Counted from the stretch's first letter, positions 12,332 to 24,605 are shown. The stretch is DNA of 64,000 bases from Hawksworthiomyces lignivorus (GCA_002917075.1 NTMA01000022.1:248001-312000), one strand, 5' to 3'. A program made the numbers and translations. Notes: generated by a model not told the origin, from the sequence alone.

Positions 12332-13131
12332 CGGACAAAATAATAGATACCCCCCTCTCCTCAAGCTGTTGGTGTCCAGAATTGATAGATGGTGTTCCAG
12401 TGGCTGCGTAGCTGCCGCTATGTTTGCAACGCAAGATCACCCAAAGAAGTTCGCTTTTGAACCAGAGCCACAGCCATGGCCCTCGCCTGCTAGCGAGCTC
12501 TGATCCAGCTGTATTACATCTAACACGGTCTCTGAATGACAAAACAGATCAACGTTGCTTGCCAGACATATTCTGGTTAGCCCGATTGACTAGACAACTA
12601 CTCCGTACATACCAAATTTTGCATGGCCTTTTATTTTAGGAGCCCCTTTTGTAGATCAATCATTGTAAAGGCCGCTGAGCCGTACGTTGTGCGTATATTG
12701 CGTACAGACATTCTAGCATTCTAACATATGTAAGTAGCTATTAGTTGCCGACACCTAACATTTAGCGCGTTGTCCTAATGTTGTGCTCAGCACGTCACAT
12801 GGTGCCCACAGAGTCTATAGCATCACTGCGCAGTTCAGGACTGAGAGTATGTACGCAGTTGAATATAATGCAATTGATTATGGTAGTTAGTTTACGAAAG
12901 AGCATCCAAAAATAAAATAAGGTGAAATCAAAGGCTTACATTTCTCGCATCGTTCAGAAAAGGCGCAGCAACAAACCTGTCTGGGGAGACGAAGTTTGCT
13001 GCATCTGCCGTAAACAATCTACTTAAACTACCCTTTCACGCCTAGTCATACCTAGCCGCCCGTCACATTTTTCAATATCTGGATCTTTGGCGGCACGGAT
13101 TTCCCCTAAATCAAATTGAGCAGCTGCCATT
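12332..13131. other. Convergent intergenic region
   Basis: About 800 bp between the convergent NmrA-like and NLR-like genes. AT-rich 3' flanks; no coding or RNA signal found. A TCCGTA word near 12603 belongs to the dispersed TACTCCGTA-like motif. Confidence 0.4.
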
Positions 13132-16100
13132 TCACTCCCCTCTAGGTTGTTTGACAACCGCGCTATGTGATCCGTCACCCCAACTCTCCCGAGGCCTCTT
13201 TCGCGTACCATCACTCTTCTTTCCTACTTCCAGTTCACTTTCAACTAGCCGCAAAAGTGGTTCAGCAGTTTCCGAAGGAAAGACCTCATATATCGCTACA
13301 GACAATTGTTTTAGATCTTCGTCCTTGCCAGAACTACACGCAATGAGCTTCTCGGTTACAGATGACAGGAATCGGCACCGCCCCGGGTCAGCAGCCAATT
13401 TAGTTGCTAGAACTTTTAATTCGGTACAATATGAAGTCAGAATTGGTTCCTCTGGGTGCGATCTGGCAAGGTTTCCAAACGCATCCGAGGCATCCGGGTC
13501 AAATGGTCCGATTTGTGGGACACCAAGGCTGGCACCTGCCCGAAAGAAGGCGTCTAGTGTTCTGAGGTAGCCATCGAAACACTCTTCGCCGAGGAATCGC
13601 GACGTAGCAATCTTTAGAAAGTGGGAGAAGACTGTGTGCGCCCCCGGCCGGTCCAGGAGGGCCTTATTGGGGTCGGCGCCGTGGGACATAAGAAGATCAA
13701 AGTGGGCATTATTCACAGAATCGTTCCATCGCAGAGCGGGGAACATGAGCGGCCCCGACAGCATGTTGAAGACAGACATGGTGCTTCGTGCAAAAATCAC
13801 CCAAGGCGACGGCGCATCCAAGGGGTCCGGTACTCTGGTCCGCAGCAGTACGTTGGGATCCTCGCCGTGCTGGAGGAGGATGTCAAGGATTCCAAGTACT
13901 GGGGCCGGGCTCTCGCCGTGGTTGAGTGACATGGGCATAAGCGCAGCAAACAGTGGTGACTCGTCAAAGATATCTAAGTAGTCGGGCTGCTCGCTCATCT
14001 TCTTTCGCACGTATGGCGTCAGGTCGTGCTTGAGTAGCTCCTCGCGGAACGGCAGCCGCGGATCGCATGCCTCAGAGTTGATTCCTCTGATGGTGACATG
14101 CCTGGCGTGTACCATGGCAACAATGGCTGTTTCAAACTTGTCCAGCAGTGTCATCGTCCGTTGGAAATGAAGAGTGGCGCCATGGCCAGATTTGAACGCT
14201 TCTGACGCGTAAATCAAGGCATGGTTCAGGTGTGAGATGAATGGTCCGCTGTTCAGCCCCTTCCCCTGCCTCATGATCCCAGCGACTAGGGTGTGGTCCT
14301 GCGATGTGGTTTTAAGAAACCCGAGGTATGCGGTGGCAATTGATATAAACCCATTGTAGTCATCTGGAAGTTTGCCGCGCAGGTACTCCTCCATATCTTT
14401 TGTCAAGACGAAGTCTTTCACCGTTCTGTGGAGGAACTCGACCCTGTAGTCCACAAGTTTGAGTAGACCTTTTGTCTTTTCGTTTACGCTACTGGCCGTC
14501 TGCTCTCTCTGCTTCATAACTTGCTCTCGCGGTCCAGATCCTATCGGGCATCGATATGCGTAGTCATCTTCTTCAAACTCTCTCTCTAGCTGCCAATACA
14601 GGTCAACATGAAGAGGCTCCAAGGCATGGGCGGCAGCTTGCAAGATGCTCGCCATCTTAACGTGGTCGGCCGGGCCCACACTTTCTAGCATGTGCTTGAA
14701 CAACTGCTCTAGATCCGCCGGCAGCTCGCTGAGGCGCTGGCTTAGATCTTCGACTCTGTCGCCATTTGACAGATCTTCTCGCAGCGCTCGAGTCACGAAG
14801 AAGGCCCAGAGAAACACGCCATCGGCCTTGCCAACAATTTGCTCTACGAGTCCCGACTTTTCACCTGCCGCTGTCTCAGACGCGTCCATGACCCATTTGG
14901 GGTGATCTCGGAGCTGATCGCCGACAAACTTTCGGATGTCATCACGGGTTAGCTCGTGAATATCTAGCCTCTCTTGACCTTCGCCGCCGAAGCTTCTTTC
15001 GAACACGGCCCATGGCCGGCTAGAGAGACACATTTTGATGTGGGGTGCATCTGCCATCTCGGACAGAATCTTGCAGAGCTCGGCATGGTTGCTGTCATAC
15101 TCGTCCAGCCCGTCGATGAAGAAGCACAGCTTCAGCGGCATGTCGTCCGCGGAGGCTAGCGCGCGGAGTGCCGCCGTCAGCTCGGAGACGGCCCACGGCT
15201 CCGCGGCAGCCTGCCAGCGGCCAGCACGTGCAGCTTCCCAGCGGCCAGGGCTGATCCGCGGCACGACGGACGCGTGCTTGTGGCAGACGTCAAAGAGAAG
15301 GGAGCGGAGCAAGCCCTGCCACGACTTCTGAAGCGGTGTACCAGCAATCCAGAAGAAGTGCACAGCCACGGCGAGCTTATCAGCGGCACCCGCCCAGCAG
15401 ACTAGCAGGTCTTTTGTCTGAGGCTGCGCTGCAATGAATTTCATAAATGTGGATTTTCCCGAGCCGGGCTTGCCTGAAACCCAAAATGTACCGCTTCCTT
15501 CCTTAAACCACTTTGCCAGCCGCGAGTCAAAGGCCCACTGAAACGTGTTCGCATGTGCTTGTGGAACGGAATCATGGCGGACCGGCCGGCTGTCGTAGTT
15601 CAGGCTGGCGACGATTCTCTCCGCGAGCATGTTTTCTTCTGCCTCAGTTAGGCTGGCCAGTCGGTCGCTGAACAGTCTAATATCGGACTCTGCAAATGCG
15701 ACTGCATCCTCCGTGTCTGGATTCCCAGACCGTCTCTGCACTTCCAGGCTTAAATTCTGCAGGTCTCGAGAAATCGAGTCGGCTCGGGATTCTTGCTCCG
15801 GCCTGGAATACTGCTTGACATTTCCTAAGGATTCGAGGGTCTTATTGAGCTCGGAGATTCGATATCTGGCACGAGTTGTCAGAATCTCCTAAACTATGGT
15901 GTGCATCTGAGGACTGTATTACTCACCCAAGAATAGAACTGACATGACGCGTTACGGTGTAAGAAAGCTCTTTTGCTTTCTCTTGTGTGAATCTACCTGC
16001 CAGCTGAGACTCAACCAGGGCTCTTGTTTCTGTTTCCCATAGTTGGGAATTCATTCCTTCATCGTCCTTCAGTGATTTTTTGATAACCTCTAGGAACAAA

Positions 16101-16378
16101 TTTGAGTCTTCTAGAGAAGAAGAAGCCAGTTCTAGAAGTGCCAGCTCATCTTTCGATAGAGGCGATGATGATATCGTCCATAACTGCTGCTGCAATGAAG
16201 AAAGTCTGTCGGAGAGCGCTAGATTCGATTTCCGAAACGTGTCAAGAGTGGAGCTCGCGCTATTTTCTTCAGGCGAAGACCAAGCCCTCGATGTTTTGGA
16301 GGTTGTGAGCAATCCCGCGCATAATTCTGTGAGGGCGAGGATGTCCCCTGCGACATCAAGTGCTGCGATGGCATCCAT
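13132..16378 (-). CDS. NACHT-domain STAND protein (fungal NLR-like)
   Basis: Two exons on the minus strand, 16378-15927 and 15865-13132, with a 61-bp GTGAGT...CAG intron; 1061 residues. The N-terminal 150 residues (MDAIAALDVAGDILAL...) match the helical N-terminal domain common to fungal STAND proteins. The NACHT NTPase has a Walker A GKPGSGKST at about 283-290 and a Walker B with FFIDGLDEYD at about 399-408. A winged-helix/DUF7791-like part follows. The C-terminus carries degenerate ankyrin-like units (LLQHGEDPN, LMSHGADPN, FFRAGASLG) rather than long WD or TPR arrays. Known relatives act in non-self recognition and programmed cell death; this role is inferred by family. The second exon starts after a GCCAG acceptor, which keeps the frame and avoids a TAG. 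Confidence 0.85.
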
Positions 16379-17422
16379 GGTTTCTTAGTACGTAGCTATA
16401 AATCAACTAGTGAGCGCATTCAACTGTTGGGAACCGAATCCGCGGCGGTGAAGAAGCGTGAGAATTGAAAGTGGTGCATTTCAAATCGAGGAATCCAACG
16501 AAGGATAAGCCCCCAAGTCTCAGGCGGACAATTAATTTCCCCGCGTGAAAAATTTGACAGCCACCTTTGATGTGACTCCTCTATCTACTAGACAATAGCG
16601 TCGGCGGAATCTCCAGGCTGTCTTGGGGCGGGGAATATCATCCGTACGAGTACATGTACGAGGATGCCACGGGGGACCGCACCCTTGGTAACATATCAGA
16701 GGATAAGTGGGCCTCCACGTGGATCGGCCCGTGTCATCGTGGGGGTCTCAGCATGTTGCTGCGACAATGTTGTCGTGTTGGATTTCATAGAGAATGCCGA
16801 GGAATTCTGCGCCTTGTGAAACAAGAGCGCTTATTGTCGGGTGGGAATTCTCTGGATATCTGAGTCGTGACGTTGGTTTAAACTAGTTGAGGAAATGGGT
16901 ACGCTGCCGTAGATGGTAGGACAATCGTCAACACGAGAGAGTACGTCGAAGACTAGACGGGTCCAGATATCTGGGTGTGCCAACGGTGAGTTTCATGCAT
17001 GCGCCCTGTATGTAGCACGTAACGTACTACAATTTTACGCAGTATCGTTCTGCTGTGAGTAATTCTCAGCACGGTCATTCTGAATCATAATTCATCAGAA
17101 AGCTCTCAGGCACCTCATTGGTCTAATTTTAAGGCTCAGTGGCAATGCAGCGGCTTGTTACTTAGGTAGTGTTACTGTGTAGCTCCAATGAGCTTAGTGC
17201 GATGGTCTAGGATCACGAGCTTCACTCCCACAATCGACATCAATTACTGCCAGGTGCTCGTATATAAAGAGCAAACAACCTATGCTGTGATGTAGGCTTA
17301 TTCTTTATTATCTCAATTCATACAGACACCAATAACCAAGAGTTAGAAGGCGAGACACATTCGTATCAAGAGTCGAGTTCGAATAAAACCCACAACAGAG
17401 GCTTCTTCTAAATTCTACCAAA
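16379..17422. other. Divergent promoter region, NLR-like and Rei1-like genes
   Basis: About 1 kb between divergent starts. One TATA box candidate at 17261-17268 points to the Rei1-like gene. A short frame at 16654-16863 has no recognisable features and I leave it out. Confidence 0.5.
17261..17268 (+). promoter_or_regulatory. TATA box candidate of the Rei1-like gene
   Basis: TATATAAA lies about 155 bp upstream of the ATG at 17423, followed by a CA-rich 5' leader. Spacing fits a start near 17290-17300. Confidence 0.45.
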
Positions 17423-18421
17423 ATGCCAGACACAATAGTAACCCCAACTCCAACTGAAACCGGGGCTCTGCCAACTATACCAATGAGCTCACCTTCAGAC
17501 CTAGAAATACGCCCTCAGCTAGCGCAGCTGGCCAGCTCTACAAATGTGGACTTGCCACCATTTGTCCCTGGGCAGTGCTTGTTTTGCCCCATCCGCTTAC
17601 CGTGCTTCGCTGACAGCGTAGCGCATATGCAAAAATTGCACGGCCTATTTGTTCCACACCGGCACCATCTCATCGTCAACCTTGAGACCCTCTTTCAGCA
17701 CCTGTACATTATTATTTTCGGATACCAAGAGTGCATACAGTGCGGAATAGAAAAGGCTACTGTTCAAGCCATACAACAGCATATGATCCACAAAGGCCAT
17801 TGCACATTTGATGTGTGGGAATGGGAAAGCGGCTCAGAGTTTGCTGAATTTTACGATTTCTCAGAAACAGAAGAAGCTGGTGCGGAGAGCGGCAGTGAAA
17901 GCGAGAACAGCGATAAGAATGCAGAGGCAACGGCGGCTCGGTCATACCGAAAGCCGCTGCGGGTAGACGAAGACTCCATTCGTCTTCCCTCTGGAAAAAT
18001 CATAGCTAAACGATCGACCATGCAAGCGGTGCCGCCATCCACGCAGCTGCGCCGCCGCATTCGGGCTTTGGCTGCGCAATCCGATCAACCGCTGCTCGCA
18101 CCAGGCGACGAGTCGCCTGTCGAAGAAATCCCCAGCGAGGACCCCGACGCGGGCGCACAAGAAAGACGCGTATTGTCCAAGCGGGAGAAGCGCAAGAGGG
18201 TTGAAGCGCCTCATCATCTGGCAAATATGAGTACCAACGACCAGAAGAGTCTAGTACATTTGCCCGCATCTCAGCAGCGCGCCATAGTTGGGGCACAGCA
18301 GAGACAAGCAGAGAAGGCACAGAAAGAAGAGAAACGCCAGCAGAGCAAGATCGATCGGAAGGGGAACAAGAATCTCTATGCTTACTGGAATACGGAGACA
18401 CCTATCTACCAATGTGGTTAG
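17423..18421 (+). CDS. Rei1/ZNF622-like C2H2 zinc-finger protein, shortened
   Basis: Single exon, 332 residues. Two zinc fingers are visible: C52-x2-C55...H68, H73 and C104-x2-C107...H120, H126. They are separated by the HGLFVPHRHHLIVNLETL segment typical of the central part of Rei1/Reh1 (zf-C2H2_2), and WESGSEFAEFYDFS follows as in that family. Rei1 acts in cytoplasmic maturation of 60S ribosomal subunits. The first U1-type finger at the N-terminus of true Rei1 is missing; instead there is a 40-residue Thr/Pro-rich leader. The C-terminal third is charged and probably disordered. It may be a divergent paralogue with changed function rather than the housekeeping copy. Confidence 0.75.
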   Translation: MPDTIVTPTPTETGALPTIPMSSPSDLEIRPQLAQLASSTNVDLPPFVPGQCLFCPIRLPCFADSVAHMQKLHGLFVPHRHHLIVNLETLFQHLYIIIFGYQECIQCGIEKATVQAIQQHMIHKGHCTFDVWEWESGSEFAEFYDFSETEEAGAESGSESENSDKNAEATAARSYRKPLRVDEDSIRLPSGKIIAKRSTMQAVPPSTQLRRRIRALAAQSDQPLLAPGDESPVEEIPSEDPDAGAQERRVLSKREKRKRVEAPHHLANMSTNDQKSLVHLPASQQRAIVGAQQRQAEKAQKEEKRQQSKIDRKGNKNLYAYWNTETPIYQCG

Positions 18422-19413
18422 ATGGGTACCAATCACGCGAGCACGACTCTCTATTCTCCTGGCAGTATTTCATTGGCTGCATTTACAGGTCGACCTCGTC
18501 TGCTAAAAGACTGGGGTGCAATGACCCAGACTTCTAGAGAGACACGAAAAATGATTTTGTGATCCCGTTATTGCGAGCGAAAATACGGAGCATTACGGAC
18601 AAAAGTATGTATTGTGGTGGAATTATCAGGTCGGCGAAAGAGTGGCACGGGGCTCATGTAATTCTCCACAGTGGACAGGAGACCTGCATTGTTAGTGGCA
18701 CACAGGCTTGATTTCGCACGTCGGAGTACGGAGTAATTGGCGGAGTAAGTCGGAGTAAGATGGATTCTAGCAGTGATAAGAAAAATTTGTTTGTCAAGGA
18801 GCGGTCAACTTTGCCCGAAAATCAGATGATGTTTTGGCAGCTGATGACATTAATTTAGCTGGGAATACCAGTTTTTCTCCAACTCTTCGCCGTTCAACCT
18901 AATTGTATCAATATGGTACGACCAAGGTGAAGAGAAATGCCACATTATATAATTTTCTTTCTTCTGTCGTCTCGGTTCTTCCTAGCTCAGCCGAGATGTC
19001 AGGCGGCTGCTGCGCTATGCAAATTAGATTTATAGCCTTAAACTCACTGTGGGTGAGTCTCGCTCCGCTGATAATTAGGACTCATTCTTAGCTGGAACCC
19101 AAAATTTTAAGCTCCATTCTCACTAGGGCAATAATTGCGCCCCATGGAATGCCACCTGGAAATCTGCCAGCGACAAAAAGAATTGCAGGATGCATGTGTA
19201 ACCGGCTCAAGTGCTGTAATATTATAGTGTTGGATACGCACAGGATTGTGAGATAAAATGATCAGCCCTGTTCAAAGGTATTGAGTCTACCGAATCGTCC
19301 TGCTCGAGATCGTAGTCTCAGCCGCTACCGTGCGAAGGTGTGGTATTTAATTTTGCAAGTTCGACGCAAACCGTAACAAAATGGAAGCAACAATAGCCTG
19401 CGCTCATCTTCCT
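18422..19413. other. Convergent spacer with CGGAGTA repeats
   Basis: About 1 kb between the Rei1-like gene and the 3' end of the Zn2Cys6 regulator gene. The notable content is a cluster of four CGGAGTA copies at 18722-18757. No coding sequence supported. Confidence 0.55.
18722..18757 (+). repeat. Four direct copies of CGGAGTA
   Basis: Heptamers start at 18722, 18729, 18741 and 18751, two of them back to back. The same word or its complement recurs in other spacers. Its position downstream of two convergent genes argues that the word is not only a promoter element. Confidence 0.8.
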
Positions 19414-21970
19414 TCAGTCTATAAACTGAGCAAAGTCACTGGTGAAATCCAAGTGATTTACTTCTGTTGAATTTGGCCCTGGCAAACCGATCCTACGAAA
19501 AACAGAGTTAGCTCAAACATCAAACCCGGCACCACGATGCTTCCGTAACTCACCATAGCTCGGGTCTGAATTCCCACTGCTCAAAGGTGTCACCGTTTGA
19601 AGGGGGAGATATGATTGGGAGACTTGTAGGAGAGAAGTCGTCCGCTCGCACAGCATCTGTATGTTTCCGTATTGTGGAATCTACTACGCGTTTTAAAATG
19701 CCCCGGGCTCTGCAGAAGAGCTTATAATTTCCATCACTAGAGTCATATAGATATTCCATGTGGGCAATGAGGACGGATAGGTCTCGAATTGCTTTGATGA
19801 ATGTCGAAGAACTCTGCCGCCTCTGTGGTGGTTGGTGCGACCCAGCCAACATGCATTTGGCGAGTGCCCCGGCAGCTGGCAGACCAAACGCGGACACCTA
19901 AACCACATGTTAGCGCTGTGTAATTATATTGAGAAAGAATACAGGCAAAGAAAGGAAAGAAATTTAAGGGAGACCGACTCGCCAAGCCAATGTGTTCAGT
20001 CCCAGCCGGTTCAGACACTCGCGCATGGTCAGAGCTTCATTAACCCAAGCAAGTAAATCGCTTGCGACGACAAAGAGAGAATCAAGGTCCCCCGTTCCAT
20101 GAATTGAAGCAGTCCATTCGATAAGAAAGATCGTCTGGAGATAGTACAAGCGAATCAGATAAAGCGTGTCCGTTTCTTGGCCTGGGCGTCTCGTCATCCA
20201 CACTTCTCGTGCGGGGATGGCAAGGAATGGAGGTAGCTCGTTCCAGGCCTCCTCGATCCTAATGCGAAGATTCCTAAGCATACGTGTTAATAAATTTAAT
20301 TCCCATCTTTTGTGCTCCCCAGTAGCAGCTCGTCACCTTATAAGTCGGTCTCTGTCTGGAACGTCAGGACCGAGGATCGCCTCAAGAGCCTCCTCCCGAA
20401 TTTTGGACGTCGTCATAGACCATCGGATAACTGCATGAGTACGTATCTGTCCTAAAGTATTCCAGCCGTGTCCGTCTAAATGCTTCAACTCCTCTTGCAG
20501 AGCCTCAGCAGGCAAACCGTAGGCATCTGGATTTACATCCAAAGGCACGTGGATCACGCAATGGCGCTTGCTGATGCGCGGAGGCCTTCCGAGAAAAACG
20601 GAAAAGCTGATGTCGGAGCCGTAGAGGAGGGCAAAGATATGCTTTCGAAGTTCTACCAAGAAAAACGGCAAAACACCTCCATTGTCCAGTTTTTGGTGAA
20701 TACCGCGGCCAAACAGAGCATTGATAGCAGTGTTCAGGCGACCCCAAGCCCGAAAGCCTAGCAAACTACTTGTCAGCTCTCCTGCACCACCTGCTCTCCG
20801 TTCTTTCGAGACAACTTACTTTGGTGCCCAAAATAGACTGAATGGAGAAGAAAGCTCTCGTATAGAAAGATGATGTGAACATCGTTCAAGATGTCAAGCG
20901 ATTCACAGAATGACGCACATCTGTTGCTTGCGTGAAGAAGGTTCCGTCCCAGGGTGTGCCTCTCCTGCTCGGTTTTGAAGACCGCATGGGGTGCTCGAAG
21001 TTTGCTGACAGCATTGCTGATTTTTCGCATTCAGATATGAGCGTCATTCACTCCGGTTGCCAAGCTTCTGTGGGTGGCCACTTACCCTGCAAGTGCTAAG
21101 ATCAATCCGATTGTTTCCCATCTCAAGTTTTGGTTGGTGTACTGCCCTGCAAATTCCGTCACAGATGCCCCAGGGTGGATATCTGTTGAGATTTTCGCAT
21201 TGTCGAAGAGCCGGCGCGACAACGCAAACAGCTCAGCGCGCCACGCAGCAGCTTGTTGTGCTGTTGGTACAATATCTGTGATAGTTTCCAGGAAGGGCCG
21301 CACTAACAAAGACCCTACATGAACTTCCAGTCCTTTACCCTCCCATTCTTCAAAAAGATGCTGGAGAATGCCATGGGCAAATAGTGTCGTGAGAAGCTCC
21401 AGCACCTGGACACCCTCCTCTACCATAGCAGTGCCGCTCATCACAAGCATGGTGCTTCGGATAGACTCCTCTTCGGCACCATTTTCGCTCTCTATGGAAG
21501 GCTCACCACTGCCTTGCTGAAGTTCTGGGTGAATATTTGCGTCGTAGCTCGTTCCACTCTCGATATTGTCTAGAATGGTGCTCAGGGATGAAGATCCTTG
21601 AAATCCTGGATTCGGATACAATGTCAGCTGCAGAGCCTGTGGCTCAGAGTCTGATGCTGGAGAGTGGTTAGAGAGCGGTGTCGTCCGTCCATTGTGAAAT
21701 CTAAAATCGTCAGCTAAATGAATGGAGTGCGACCCCGCAGATTATGTCGAGGGTGAGCCGCTACCTCGTTTGAGAAACTTGAGAAGCCTCGAAGTGATGC
21801 CGGCTTCTCTTGAACGGGTTTTTGCGGTAGATGCATTGGCCAGCGGTTCCTTTTTTTGAGCATCGCGAGCAGATCGGGCGGCCGTGGTCGCAGGCTAGCT
21901 TTGCTACGCGGCAGGGTTCGCAGGATGCGATTCTCACAGGCCGTTTTGCATTGGTTGTTGAACTCGTCAT
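19414..21970 (-). CDS. Zn2Cys6 transcription factor, candidate regulator of the amino-sugar cluster
   Basis: Seven exons on the minus strand: 21970-21765, 21700-21086, 21016-20820, 20757-20337, 20273-19979, 19897-19554 and 19492-19414. Introns are 61-81 bp; 718 residues. The zinc cluster is C17-x2-C20-x6-C27-x6-C34-x2-C37-x8-C46. The Fungal_trans (PF04082) middle region includes RKHIFALLYGSDISFSVFLGRPP, the usual arginine and GRPP landmarks. All joins agree in phase; only the exon 5/6 join is weak because the in-frame donor is GTCGGT, not GTRAGT. It lies about 590 bp from nagB, in the same direction, at the edge of the catabolic cluster. A cluster-specific regulator role is inferred from position. 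A CGGAGTCTCC word lies about 50 bp upstream of its start (22025), which would allow autoregulation. Confidence 0.82.
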
Positions 21971-22556
21971 TTTGGGTCAAGAAGGCGCTTTTAGATACTA
22001 TATATCATCCTCAAAGCGAAATCTCGGAGTCTCCATCGATTATTGAAGTGCGACAGTCGCTAAGCAGTTCTCAGACGGGTGTTGTCAGGGTGAACGAAAA
22101 GCCTCGATGGCGACCTGGGACATCTGGGTAAATAAGTTGGGGGTGGGGAAAGAAATTCGCAGTCATCAGTACGCTCATTCGACCTTTGCTAGGTAGCTAG
22201 CGATTTCTGGGAATAGCTCGAGCCAGTGGAGCTTCCTAAGCTAGGGTATGATAACGCTAAATAGCGCCGACTCTCTTATGTGGCAAATACGACAAGGGCC
22301 GGTGCCAAGCTTCCACTAGGTATTTGGTAGCTCAAAAGAAAGGCAAAGAAAGGTCATTGGCTTCTTGTTGTGCGTGCCATACATGCAGAAATACTGTCAT
22401 AAAAGATCGAATTCATGCCATTAAACTTGGGTCAATCGTGTTGCTAATGAGAAGACATCATCTTGTTTAATTGTTCTACTTGATAGTGCGTAAAGGCACT
22501 TGGTATCATTAGGTTCTGGAAAAGACAGAGAAGTCCAGCCTGCGTCGTGACTGGCT
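21971..22556. other. Spacer between regulator and nagB
   Basis: About 590 bp. It holds the regulator promoter, including CGGAG at 22025-22029, and the 3' flank of nagB. No further gene seen. Confidence 0.5.
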
Positions 22557-23784
22557 TCAGAACCCGTTCACAATCTTGATGCGATCTTTCATTCTATCGG
22601 GTACAAAATCAGGAGAAACGGATCGTACTGGATATTCCAGAGCAGGAACCGCCAACTCGGTAGCGGCCGGGATCACATCAGCCGCAAAAGGGCTATGGAT
22701 GCCGTTACCGTTCGTAATAGATTTTTTGGTTGCAAGGGGACCATTTCTCGCTTTTGGTGCCAGAGTTTGATCGAAGCCTTGTTCTTGAGCAACCTTTTCG
22801 ATACTTTTGAAATACTACAGGATGGCCGTTAGTGCTCAGCATGTTACAAAAATGAGCCTGAAAAACATATTCTGAGTTGCAAGGCCATACCTTGACTGTC
22901 TTGACTTGAAGCTCAAGCGTCGCATCATCATCTACAACAATCATAGGATGTCTGTGGAGCTGCAAAGCTGATAGTGTCCACATATGGTTTACGCCATGTT
23001 CGATGGTCTTTTGTAATGCCAACGCTTTCTTTGCGCCTAGTACAATCACAATGACCTCGTGTGCATCGAGAACCGTTTGGACGCCAACTGTAAGCGCCAT
23101 CTTTGGAACTTGTGTGATGTCGTTGTCAAAAAATCGTGCATTCGCAAGGATGGTATCGTATGCTAGAGTCTTCACTCTTGTTCTTGATGCTAGACTGGAA
23201 CCAGGCTCATTAAAGGCGATGTGTCCATCTTCGCCAATGCCCGCTAGAAAGAGGTCGATACCTCCTACAGCTTTAATCTTCTCTTCATATGCAATGCACT
23301 CTGCGTCCAGGTCGGTGGCATTTCCGTTTAATAGGTTCACATTCCGAGGGTCGATGTCGATATGAGAGAATAGATGCTTCCACATGAAAGAATGGTAGCT
23401 TTCCGGTGAATCCCTGGGAAGTCCAATATACTCATCCTGCCTTTGTAGTTAGATGACATCTTCTATTATAAGACTCACTAAACTCCCGTGCCGTGCAAGA
23501 GCGTACCATATTAAACGTGACGACATGTTTAAACGAGATCTAAATTACCGCCATCTTAGTTATCCAACTATCGAACATTGCAGTCATGGTAATAATTGAC
23601 TTACCTCGCCTGCTTTGAATTTTTGAACCAAGATCCTGTAAATACCAATTGGGCTGGTCCCTGTCGGAAGACCTAAGACAAAAGGACGGACTGCAGAAGG
23701 ATTGCACTGCTTTATCCGCGATATTATGTAGTTGGCAATGTATGAGCTGACAGCTTCAGCATCATCCCGAATGATGAGCCTCAT
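22557..23784 (-). CDS. nagB: Glucosamine-6-phosphate deaminase (isomerising)
   Basis: Four exons on the minus strand, 23784-23605, 23539-23507, 23436-22891 and 22814-22557; 338 residues. It converts glucosamine-6-P to fructose-6-P and ammonia in the cytosol, the last step of GlcNAc catabolism. Landmarks: LGLPTGTSP near 38-46 (phosphate loop), DEYIGLP starting at D72, and [14 protein letters not shown] with D141, H143 and E148. As I recall the E. coli enzyme, these are the same residue numbers as its catalytic residues. The second exon is only 33 bp (11 codons) and is required to restore the conserved VVTFNMDEY join. A C-terminal extension of about 70 residues beyond the bacterial length is fungal-style. 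The gene is divergent from nagA, sharing an 820-bp upstream region. Confidence 0.95.
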
Positions 23785-24605
23785 GATATTTTCAGAATGA
23801 CAATTAAAGTCAAAGGTGAAAGTGTTGCAATAATTGAAAGAGAGAAGCCTTATACAGAGCCTAGAAATTTGAGTTTCAAACAAGCATCTAAGCAAACAAG
23901 TGTCACCAACTTGGCGCTCGATAAATTATGTATCTTACTGTCCACTGAGTTGCTAATAAACATATATTTAGAGCTTTCGTAGGCCGTAGAATAAATTTAC
24001 AGGTAGTGTTCCTTTCGCCGTATCAAACAAATCTCGCCAATGCTGCAATTGAGCCTCGACATATCATACGCATGGCAGTAGCCGGTCGGAGTAAACACTT
24101 CTTTCGCCGGACTCGAACTGCACTATATTACTTGGAGGGGGGTGTATTAGTCGGAGTCCTATTCATTCCCATATTCCAACCTACTTTTATTCTTTCTCCG
24201 TAAGGGCTGTAGCACGTTATTGAGAACAATGGTGGAAGGCGACTAATTACAACTATGTGGGCCGAAATACAGAAGTTTGGTATGGCAATACCAACTGCAA
24301 AATCCGCTGCGTAATTCACTCAAAAGTACTAAGTTAGGCCGGTGAAATAGGCGTCAATGACTCCGAGGAGGCAATGTGGAGCAGGTTTTCTTCGTTCATG
24401 TATCAGCTCCAATCAATCGCAAAATGTCATATTCCACTCGTTACTGAACGTGCTAGAATACTTCGTACTATATTATTACTCTGTTGTGCTAGTTTAAATG
24501 ATTAGTGTTAGATAACTCAATTAAGAAAGTAATTAAATGCAGTGTTGAGAACTCAGTTAATTCGTCTTGAGACGCAAGTGGTGAACCAGAAAACACACTT
24601 CAACA
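23785..24605. promoter_or_regulatory. Shared divergent promoter region nagB/nagA
   Basis: About 820 bp between the divergent starts of nagB and nagA. It holds CGGAGTA at 24087-24093, CGGAGTC at 24152-24158 and CTCCG words near 24198 and 24361. These could be half-sites of a Zn2Cys6 factor. No binding evidence exists beyond the word matches. Confidence 0.45.

Noticed and set aside
24087..24158. tRNA-like GGACTCGAACTGC stretch near 24112
   Set aside because: It resembles a box B complement, but no cloverleaf stems can be formed around it.
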